Source of the DNA: Anaerolineales bacterium
Lineage (GTDB): Bacteria; Chloroflexota; Anaerolineae; Anaerolineales; UBA4823
Length of the DNA: 5,075 nt
Assembly (NCBI GenBank): GCA_022865865.1
Contig: JALHTN010000162.1
Location: 1-5,075 of the forward strand
Direction: 5' to 3'
The position numbers and the translations under genes were made by a program. Positions 1-5,075 of the stretch are shown here, piece by piece. The notes under the pieces were generated by a model. It searched no databases, was not told the origin of the DNA, and worked only from the letters and a program-made list of their open reading frames with translations. Every line of letters starts with the position of its first letter. The first letter of the stretch is position 1.

Positions 1-630
1 AGTATTGGAAGCACTTTCCTTAATATCATCAAATAAGATGTCATTCACCAGATCGACCGATTGCTGTTCGATCAATTCGTCCATTTCAGGGCTGTCTGCC
101 AGGTAATCAAGAGTCTCTTCAATCGTCTCCGTGGCAATCTCCTGAGCCAGCAGGCGTCCGAGATATTCTTCTCTGCGGCCTGCTGCAACCCACGCTGATA
201 CAACTTGATCACCGCGATCCAGGTAACGCTGGTAACGGCGACGGAAGGGCTTCAATAACCGGCTGTTGGTCACCGGGTAAACGGTACGTGTTAACCTGCC
301 AAAAGATCGATCAGAAACCTGGCCAAGTTTTGAGATACTTTTTCTCAATGCTTCGCTTGAGTTTGCCGTGGCGCCAATAACAGCATAACGCGCCCGGTCA
401 GCATCTGAGTCAATTGGTGTAACACGATTTAACTCTGCCGCCGGGATTTGCGTTTCATTTTGTTTGTCTTGAAACCGGTTTTTGAGCTCCTCCCGACCGA
501 TGACTGCGCTGCCCAATGCCAAACGCATTAACATGCGTAAGGACCCAATGCGAGGTGTGTTTTGCACCTTCGAAACCGTGATTACCTCGACTGGTTCTCT
601 CTCTTCACCGGGGTGATTGTTATCACTCAT
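1..630 (-). CDS. Hypothetical protein, N-terminal part (3' end beyond window)
   Basis: An open frame reads leftward from an ATG at 630-628 to the window edge without a stop, giving 210 residues of a longer protein. The start is supported by AAGGA seven bases upstream and by in-frame TAG stops further upstream. The N-terminus (MSDNNHPGEE) is acidic and hydrophilic. Residues 27-55 are basic and probably helical. Residues 124-140 are strongly basic (LLKPFRRRYQRYLDRG). Residues 145-205 look like a long amphipathic helical region rich in Glu and Asp, including DYLADSPEMDELIEQQS. No signal peptide, membrane segment or catalytic motif is visible. From memory, the stretch around YLADSPEMDELIEQQS resembles the soluble N-terminal part of some Chloroflexota and actinobacterial proteins that continue into an RDD-type membrane domain. 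That part would lie outside the window, so I do not assign a function. It is transcribed divergently from the kinase gene. Confidence 0.85.
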   Translation of the reverse strand, partial: MSDNNHPGEEREPVEVITVSKVQNTPRIGSLRMLMRLALGSAVIGREELKNRFQDKQNETQIPAAELNRVTPIDSDADRARYAVIGATANSSEALRKSISKLGQVSDRSFGRLTRTVYPVTNSRLLKPFRRRYQRYLDRGDQVVSAWVAAGRREEYLGRLLAQEIATETIEETLDYLADSPEMDELIEQQSVDLVNDILFDDIKESASNT

Positions 631-637
631 CCTTGAA

Positions 638-642
638 TCCTT
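638..642 (-). promoter_or_regulatory. Ribosome binding site of the leftward gene
   Basis: On the minus strand AAGGA lies seven bases before the ATG at 630-628. A second AAGG directly abuts the ATG and is too close to act as the main site. This fixes the start of the leftward gene. No other start codon lies between this ATG and the upstream in-frame stops. Confidence 0.6.
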
Positions 643-804
643 AAAACTGGTAGAAACCTTATACAGAACCTACTAAAATGTGACCTAAGCTATTCATATT
701 ACCATATTTATTTCTCGAGCTGTTTGAATTAAAATTCTCAAGTGTTGAAAACATCACCTGGAGGTACCGAGCTGTCATAATGTATCGCTGCGGATGAAGA
801 TATT

Positions 805-833
805 TTGATAATGGATTAATTAAATGCTATACT
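805..833 (+). promoter_or_regulatory. Sigma70-type promoter for the kinase gene
   Basis: The -35 TTGATA (805-810) and the -10 TATACT (828-833) each match the vegetative consensus at five of six bases and are separated by exactly 17 bp. TG at 825-826, one base before the -10, gives an extended -10 element. The predicted transcript start near 840 leaves a leader of about 120 nt before the ATG at 964. This is a sequence match to the general bacterial consensus. Promoter rules for this phylum are less well tested. Confidence 0.6.
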
Positions 834-948
834 GATTAAGGCAGGACCTTTGAGATCATAATAAGAAATGGTAATTTTTGTATAGATTCATGCTGATTAA
901 AAGTGTTCGCCTTGCAGCCTGAAGTGATGATCTAAGAGAATCACCAAC

Positions 949-958
949 AAGGAGTTGA
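949..958 (+). promoter_or_regulatory. Shine-Dalgarno that decides the kinase start
   Basis: AAGGAGTTGA matches the ideal anti-16S complement AAGGAGGTGA at nine of ten bases. It ends five bases before the ATG at 964. The in-frame TTG at 955 lies inside this element and has no usable spacing to it, so the ATG at 964 is the better start and the protein begins MHTPTG. Confidence 0.8.
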
Positions 959-963
959 AAATT

Positions 964-3900
964 ATGCATACTCCAACCGGGACGTTATTAAATAACCGCT
1001 ATCGATTGGATAAAGAAATCGGTCGCGGTGGGATGGGGGTAGTTTTCCAGGGATGGGACACTCTTTTGCAGCGGAAAGTAGCGGTTAAGGTTCTTGGTCA
1101 AGAATCTTTGGGTAGAGGTGGCGCAAATAGATTGCTGGACGAGGCCAGAGTAATCGCTCGCCTAGACCACCCGAATATCGTCACCCTTTTCGATGCGGGA
1201 GAAGTTGACGGTAACCCATTCCTGGTCATGCAGCTGGTAGAGGGCGGAAATCTATGTGCTGGTCATTCCCAAGATTTGCTAGAGATCATTTCTATTGCTG
1301 TGCAGATCTGTTGCGCATTATCTCATGCCCATGAAAATGGGGTAATTCATCGTGACCTAAAACCGGAAAATATCTTCCTGACAACAAGTGACCATGCCGG
1401 TGATGATCCGAATATTCACACAATCAAGATCGTTGATTTTGGGATCGCGCACAGCGATTTAGCTAATATGACTATTCAGGGAGAGATCGCGGGTTCGGTT
1501 TCGTATATGGCTCCAGAGCAAGCTTTAGGCCAGGAGACCAGCCCCCAAACGGACTTGTATGCATTGGGAGTCATGCTTTATGAGATGTGCACCGGCAAGC
1601 TGCCGTTTGCCGGTGACAACCCGCTGAGCATTATTTCCCAACATATCAATGTGCCTGTCGTGGCTCCCAGCCGAATTGCCTCCGAGATACCGGCAGAGAT
1701 TGACGACTTGATCCTGCGATTAATGAGTAAATCTCCAAGTGATCGTCCAAGCAGCGCGCAGGAGGTGGGGCAGTTCTTGCGGAGCTATTTACATTCAGAA
1801 GGCGTGATAGAACCTGATGATATGATCTCCCGCTCAAGGCAAAACATTGCGCACAACCTGCCGGTGCAGCTGACTTCATTTGTAGGCAGGGAGCAGGAGA
1901 TCGCGGAAATCAGGCAGCTGATCGGGGAAGACTCCTGCCGGCTGCTAACCCTGGTAGGACCAGGTGGGATTGGCAAGACCCGCCTGGCAATCGAGGTAGC
2001 TGCGCATAGCATGGACATATACAGCGATGGAGTCTTCTTTATCTCCTTGACACCAATCTCTTCGCCGGATTTCATCCTGCCAGCGATTGCTGAGGCATTG
2101 GATTTCTCGCTGCATACTCACGGAAGTGTGGATCCACAGAGCCAGCTGCTTGACTACCTGGAAAAGCAGAATGCGCTGCTCGTGCTGGATAATTATGAAC
2201 ATTTGATTGAAGAAACAGGGATATTAGTCGATTTGTTGAAACGCGCCCCTGCTGTGAAGCTCGTGATCACATCACGCCAACGGCTGAACATACAAAGTGA
2301 ATGGATCTTCAATGTGCCAGGTTTGACATTCCCGGAAAATGGCAGCCCGGATGGAGATATTGGAAGCAGTGCCGTTGAGCTTTTTATAGAACGAGCCAGA
2401 TTGGCGGATTCTAGATTTTCCATCAATGATGAAGAGAAACAACATGTGATCCACATATGCCGGATGGTAGGAGGCATTCCACTAGGGATCGAGCTGGCAT
2501 CGGCCTGGGTTTCCATGCTCTCCCCTGAGGAGATCGCAAATGAGATCGAAAAAAACCTCGATTTCTTAGCCTCCTCCATGCAAGATTTACCGGAAAAGCA
2601 CCGCAGCATGCGAGCAGCCTTCGATTACAGCTGGGAAATGCTTTCTGAAGAACAACGTCATATATTCCGAAAGCTCTCCGTTTTTCGAGGCGGCTTCAGC
2701 CGCCGAGCAGCTGAGATAGTTGCGGACGCTGGCCTCATGGATCTATCTGTACTTGTGGATAAATCCTTCGTCCGCCGAGGTGAAGGTGACCGTTATGAGA
2801 TCCATGAGCTGCTCAGGCAGTATGGGGAGGAGAAGTTGCATGAGGATTCTGAAGAATATGGAGAGATTGGCAGACGCCACTGCCAATATTATTTGGATTT
2901 CCTTGATCAACGGGAAAGGGCAATTGTTTGGGGAGGACAATTGGAAACGAGAGATGAGATCCAGACCGAAATCGAGAATATTCGCTCTGCGATCCATTGG
3001 GGGATAATCGGAGGTAATGAGCAGGCAATACGGTCCGCGCTGAAAATATTGCGCGATTACTATTTTATGCAGGGATATTACGAGGGTGTAGAAGCATATA
3101 AGAACTTCGCAAAGATTATCGAAGATCATTATCATCCCGGTTTTGATCCATCCAAGCCTGGTGGTTTGATGTATTTGACCGCACTGACCTTTCAGGCATT
3201 TTACCTGAGCATGTTGGGTTCTATTGAGAGTTCTAATGAACTTGTACGGGAAATCCTTCCTGGGTTGCGTGAGTCAGATATTCAACTGGAGCTGCTGGTA
3301 TGTTTGATGAGCCAGGGGATAAATTATGCCTGGATAGGAGAGTATGAGAGTGCGGAACATAACCTCAAAGAGGGTATACAGATTGGAGAAAAAATCCAGG
3401 ATTCTTTCGATATTATCGGATGTAAAATTTGGTTGGGATGGGTTTATTATGAGATGGGGGATCATGAAGCAGCTCTCCAGGAGTGGCACGAAGGCCAAAA
3501 TTTATCCTTAGAGATCAACAACCGTTTATTGTTAGCCTTTGTGCAAAGTAAAATTGCGCTTTTGGGTGAGGAAACCGGGGATTACGAAAATGCGATCAAG
3601 ATCCAGCTGGAGGCTCGCGAGAATTTCAAATACTTCGGTGACCAGGTCGGCATTGGCTACGCAACAAGCCGTTTGACACTCAGCCTGATGGGGATCGGGG
3701 AATACCAGGAGGCAAAACGTTTTGGGCAAGAGAGCTACCAGAGCTTCAAAGAGATGAATCACAGGTGGGGGATTCCTGCCTCCCTGTGCCGGATCGGATT
3801 TGCAGAAATCGCATTGGATGAAAATCAGGAAGCATGGTCGCACTTTACTGAAGCACTTAATCTCTCACAGAAGGGTCAAATCACCACGCTGGTGCTGTAC

Positions 3901-4155
3901 TCCCTGATTGGTTTAGCCATGCTGCTTGCCAGGGAAAAACTAGTTGAGCAAGGTGTAGAAATTCTATCGTTTGTGATCGAAAATCCTATCACCCCATCCT
4001 TATATCGGGCGATCGCACAAGAGAGCCTCAGCGAGCTGGAAGGTGAACTCGCTGCGGAAAATTTTTCTGCCGCTATTGAGAGAGGTGAGAATTCTGAACT
4101 GGATGAGATTGTGAATTCGCTACCTGAGGCACTTGTTGAAACCCAGGCTGCTTAA
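964..4155 (+). CDS. Cytoplasmic Ser/Thr kinase-STAND ATPase-TPR protein (PknK-like)
   Basis: This complete 1063-residue gene encodes three fused modules. Residues 13-276 are a Hanks-type Ser/Thr kinase with all key residues: glycine loop GRGGMGVV (20-27), Lys42 in VAVK, Glu60 of helix C, HRDLKPEN with Asp131, DFG at 158-160, APE at 183-185, Asp197 and Arg261. Arg before the catalytic Asp suggests activation-loop control. A linker follows, then a STAND/NB-ARC-type ATPase beginning FVGRE near 306. It has Walker A GPGGIGKT (332-339), Walker B LLVLDN (405-410), the arginine motif LVITSR (433-438) and GIPL (504-507). A winged-helix-like part carries IHELLRQY (613-620). The C-terminus is TPR, with seven 40-residue units at 738-1017. 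No signal peptide, membrane segment or LuxR DNA-binding domain is seen. By family knowledge the TPRs sense a partner and the ATPase switches the protein; kinase as output is inference. It stands alone in its transcription unit. Confidence 0.95.
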   Translation: MHTPTGTLLNNRYRLDKEIGRGGMGVVFQGWDTLLQRKVAVKVLGQESLGRGGANRLLDEARVIARLDHPNIVTLFDAGEVDGNPFLVMQLVEGGNLCAGHSQDLLEIISIAVQICCALSHAHENGVIHRDLKPENIFLTTSDHAGDDPNIHTIKIVDFGIAHSDLANMTIQGEIAGSVSYMAPEQALGQETSPQTDLYALGVMLYEMCTGKLPFAGDNPLSIISQHINVPVVAPSRIASEIPAEIDDLILRLMSKSPSDRPSSAQEVGQFLRSYLHSEGVIEPDDMISRSRQNIAHNLPVQLTSFVGREQEIAEIRQLIGEDSCRLLTLVGPGGIGKTRLAIEVAAHSMDIYSDGVFFISLTPISSPDFILPAIAEALDFSLHTHGSVDPQSQLLDYLEKQNALLVLDNYEHLIEETGILVDLLKRAPAVKLVITSRQRLNIQSEWIFNVPGLTFPENGSPDGDIGSSAVELFIERARLADSRFSINDEEKQHVIHICRMVGGIPLGIELASAWVSMLSPEEIANEIEKNLDFLASSMQDLPEKHRSMRAAFDYSWEMLSEEQRHIFRKLSVFRGGFSRRAAEIVADAGLMDLSVLVDKSFVRRGEGDRYEIHELLRQYGEEKLHEDSEEYGEIGRRHCQYYLDFLDQRERAIVWGGQLETRDEIQTEIENIRSAIHWGIIGGNEQAIRSALKILRDYYFMQGYYEGVEAYKNFAKIIEDHYHPGFDPSKPGGLMYLTALTFQAFYLSMLGSIESSNELVREILPGLRESDIQLELLVCLMSQGINYAWIGEYESAEHNLKEGIQIGEKIQDSFDIIGCKIWLGWVYYEMGDHEAALQEWHEGQNLSLEINNRLLLAFVQSKIALLGEETGDYENAIKIQLEARENFKYFGDQVGIGYATSRLTLSLMGIGEYQEAKRFGQESYQSFKEMNHRWGIPASLCRIGFAEIALDENQEAWSHFTEALNLSQKGQITTLVLYSLIGLAMLLAREKLVEQGVEILSFVIENPITPSLYRAIAQESLSELEGELAAENFSAAIERGENSELDEIVNSLPEALVETQAA
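1590..1615. repeat. Inverted repeat inside the kinase coding region
   Basis: CACCGGCAA (1590-1598) and TTGCCGGTG (1607-1615) are perfect 9-bp inverted arms around an 8-base loop. They lie where the conserved kinase segment TGKLPFAG is encoded, so the symmetry may follow from codon choice. A transcript hairpin is possible, but no function is indicated. Confidence 0.5.
2689..2704. repeat. Short GC-rich palindrome inside the coding region
   Basis: GGCGGCTTCAGCCGCC is a perfect inverted repeat: six G-C pairs closing a TTCA tetraloop, with T-A also able to pair. It encodes part of the RGGFSRRAA segment in the winged-helix-like region. No T-run follows, so it is not a terminator. It is most likely a by-product of coding. 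Confidence 0.45.
3175..4014 (+). repeat. Seven tandem 40-residue TPR units (protein-level repeat)
   Basis: Residues 738-1017 divide without any gap into seven blocks of exactly 40 residues (120 bp each). Position 15 of each block is the Gly or Asp of the TPR turn: LGSIESS, IGEYESA, MGDHEAA, TGDYENA, IGEYQEA, LDENQEA and the degenerate REKLVEQG. Position 20 is Ala in five blocks, Ser in the first and Gly in the last. The DNA of the units is well diverged, so this is an old array, not a recent duplication. A less regular TPR-like unit (GYYEGVEAY, near 704-712) precedes it. A 40-residue period rather than 34 fits the MalT/PknK/kinesin-light-chain style of TPR. Confidence 0.8.
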
Positions 4156-4198
4156 TCCCACCCATATTACTTGAAGCTAACCCTTCATTCTGGTGGGG
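4156..4198 (+). terminator. Possible weak terminator between convergent genes
   Basis: CCCACC (4157-4162) can pair with GGTGGG (4192-4197), and a T-G wobble at 4156/4198 can extend the stem. Inside, TGAAG (4172-4176) pairs with CTTCA (4183-4187) around a six-base loop. Only a short, broken T-rich tail (TTATTT) follows on the plus strand. The structure overlaps the stop codon and last codons of the leftward gene. The internal loops are large, so intrinsic termination here is uncertain. Confidence 0.3.
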
Positions 4199-5075
4199 TT
4201 ATTTCGCTCCAACTAATTCCGCCATCGGCTGTCATCAGCAGCTGGGATGAGGATTCACACTGCAGAGGCTGGGAGGCTGGGGGCGCGGGTTCGCCAGCCC
4301 GCGGCTTATACCCCGTACAGGTTCCAGTTTGAACCACTGCCCATCCGATTTGGTTGTCGATTAAATCGTAAGTGATCACACCCGGTGGAAGACTCCCTGC
4401 CAGCAGCTGCGGATTACTTTCCTGGTAGAACTTCAACTCCGCAACAGATTGGTCTTTTGACAGACTCCAGGATTCACCGCCATTTTCAGTGAGGTAAACC
4501 TGATCCAGGGGACCGCCTGCGGTCCAACCGCGCTCTGCATCCTGGAATTCGACCGGCTCACCGAAAGGCAAGTCACGCTCTTCCCAGGTCTGTCCACCGT
4601 CACCAGTTGCCAGGAGTCTGCCGAAACTGAAATTGCTGCCGGAGTGCAGATTAAATGCGATCCAGCCCGTTTCATCATCCAGGAATTCAAACTCGGCAGA
4701 TTCTAATTCCCAGGTTTCTGCAGAGCTGAAAGCACTGAATGGAGCTTCAGACCAAGTACTGCCACCGTTACGTGTTTCGTAAATTGATAATGAGAATGAT
4801 TGATCTTCTTGAGCCTGCCGACCCACTAACCAACCCTGAGCAGGGTTGATGAAATGCACCCCTAAAATATCATTTTGACCTGATCGTAAGGGGGAAATAT
4901 CCTGCCATGTGAGCCCACTGTCAGCAGACCAAAGCAGCTGATCCTCTCGCAGTACCCAGCCTGTCGAAGGTGAAAGTAATTGGATTTCGCGCAGCTGCTG
5001 CCCAGCAGATAGCACTACCTGAGGGTAGTCCTGAAGTGCGCTGGACGGTTGAAAGTTCTTTTCGGGAGGTCGACC
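4185..5075 (-). CDS. Asp-box (BNR/Ycf48-like) beta-propeller protein, C-terminal part
   Basis: The frame enters from the right edge with no stop and ends at TGA (4187-4185), giving 296 residues; the true N-terminus is outside. A GTG at 5015 is internal, since coding continues upstream of it (ending QDYPQV). Five Asp-box motifs of the S/T-x-D/N-x-G-x-T/S-W type occur at residues 50-57, 101-108, 157-164, 196-203 and 282-289. Each belongs to a blade that also carries a Gly-Trp signature (residues 39, 81, 137, 183, 244: STGWVL, AQGWLVG, ETGWIAF, ERGWTAGG, QIGWAVV). This pattern is that of sialidase-type and Ycf48-type propellers. Such proteins in Chloroflexota are often exported, but no signal peptide can be seen here. 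Two cysteines (253 and 273) flank a Pro-rich loop and could form a disulfide, which would fit export. Catalytic sialidase residues are not evident. The substrate or partner is unknown. It is convergent with the kinase gene and probably functionally unrelated. Confidence 0.88.
   Translation of the reverse strand, partial: GRPPEKNFQPSSALQDYPQVVLSAGQQLREIQLLSPSTGWVLREDQLLWSADSGLTWQDISPLRSGQNDILGVHFINPAQGWLVGRQAQEDQSFSLSIYETRNGGSTWSEAPFSAFSSAETWELESAEFEFLDDETGWIAFNLHSGSNFSFGRLLATGDGGQTWEERDLPFGEPVEFQDAERGWTAGGPLDQVYLTENGGESWSLSKDQSVAELKFYQESNPQLLAGSLPPGVITYDLIDNQIGWAVVQTGTCTGYKPRAGEPAPPASQPLQCESSSQLLMTADGGISWSEITPPE
4209..4928 (-). repeat. Five Asp-box repeats of the beta-propeller
   Basis: The motifs read SADSGLTW, TRNGGSTW, TGDGGQTW, TENGGESW and TADGGISW in order from the N-terminal side. 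Successive spacings are 51, 56, 39 and 86 residues. The last gap is long enough for an extra blade without an Asp-box, or for the cysteine-flanked loop alone. The Asp-box is a structural turn on the propeller rim and not a catalytic site. Confidence 0.85.
4265..4303. repeat. GC-rich patch with 8-bp tandem repeat and hairpin
   Basis: GAGGCTGG occurs twice head to tail (4265-4272 and 4273-4280). Directly after it, CGCGGG (4284-4289) and CCCGCG (4298-4303) form a 6-bp inverted repeat with an 8-base loop. On the minus strand this patch encodes the Pro/Ala-rich loop (GEPAPPASQPLQ) between the two cysteines of the propeller protein. Composition is clearly richer in GC than the flanks. Confidence 0.5.

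Larger units (their letters stand above)
631..963. other. Divergent intergenic region
   Basis: This 333-bp AT-rich stretch separates two divergent genes. It contains the rightward promoter at 805-833, the kinase leader and two ribosome binding sites. An imperfect AT-rich inverted repeat lies at 724-741 (TTGAATT AA AATTCTCAA, with a two-base bulge) and could be an operator or chance. The octamer CTGATTAA occurs at 832-839 and again at 892-899. No convincing promoter for the leftward gene was found: TATAAG near 657-662 on the minus strand has no good -35 partner. I see no gene in this stretch. Confidence 0.7.

Noticed and set aside
659..778. Possible small minus-strand gene of about 37 codons (start MTARYLQVMF)
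   Set aside because: It has no ribosome binding site and no recognisable features, and it ends just before the start of the leftward gene. It looks like a chance frame in AT-rich DNA.
1646..3843. Several minus-strand open frames of 60-138 codons opposite the kinase gene
   Set aside because: They overlap one another and lie wholly within a well-supported coding sequence with intact domain motifs. Their translations show no domain pattern and have biased composition, so they are shadows.
964..4155. The STAND protein as part of an anti-phage defence island
   Set aside because: STAND ATPases do occur in defence (Avs), but no nuclease, toxin, integrase or other defence gene is next to it. The neighbours look like ordinary cellular genes.
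4433..4690. 85-codon minus-strand frame overlapping the propeller gene
   Set aside because: It lies in another frame of the Asp-box gene, which has five clear motifs in its own frame.
5013..5015. GTG as the start of the propeller protein
   Set aside because: Coding in the same frame continues upstream to the window edge with no stop, and no ribosome binding site precedes the GTG. A start here would leave no room for an export signal or for the first blades.
1..5075. CRISPR arrays, tRNA or rRNA genes, insertion sequences, attachment sites
   Set aside because: No spaced direct repeats, cloverleaf-like segments, transposase motifs or paired terminal repeats were seen on reading both strands.

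Overview
The window looks like a piece of a Chloroflexota genome, most likely Anaerolineae. This is inferred from moderate GC content and from two gene types that are common there: a cytoplasmic Ser/Thr kinase fused to a STAND ATPase and TPR repeats, and an Asp-box (BNR/Ycf48-like) beta-propeller. No rRNA or universally conserved marker is present, so the assignment is tentative.

Layout: (1) 1-630, minus strand: the N-terminal 210 residues of a charged, helical protein of unknown function that runs off the left edge. (2) 631-963: a 333-bp divergent intergenic region. It holds a near-consensus sigma70-type promoter with an extended -10 pointing right (805-833), a leader of roughly 120 nt, and an almost full-length Shine-Dalgarno. 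(3) 964-4155, plus strand: a complete 1063-residue kinase-STAND-TPR protein of PknK-like architecture, the main gene of the window. (4) 4156-4184: a 29-bp convergent gap, with a weak hairpin that extends into the next gene. (5) 4185-5075, minus strand: the C-terminal 296 residues of a beta-propeller protein that runs off the right edge.

The three genes do not form an operon: the first and second diverge, and the second and third converge. The central gene appears to be an autonomous, single-polypeptide signalling module. Its TPR region probably senses a ligand or partner, the STAND ATPase acts as a nucleotide switch, and the N-terminal kinase is the output. It has no DNA-binding domain, no membrane segment, and no adjacent phosphatase or substrate gene. 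The most noteworthy structure is an unbroken array of seven TPR units, each exactly 40 residues long. No clearly new multi-gene system is visible. No mobile element, CRISPR array or RNA gene was found.
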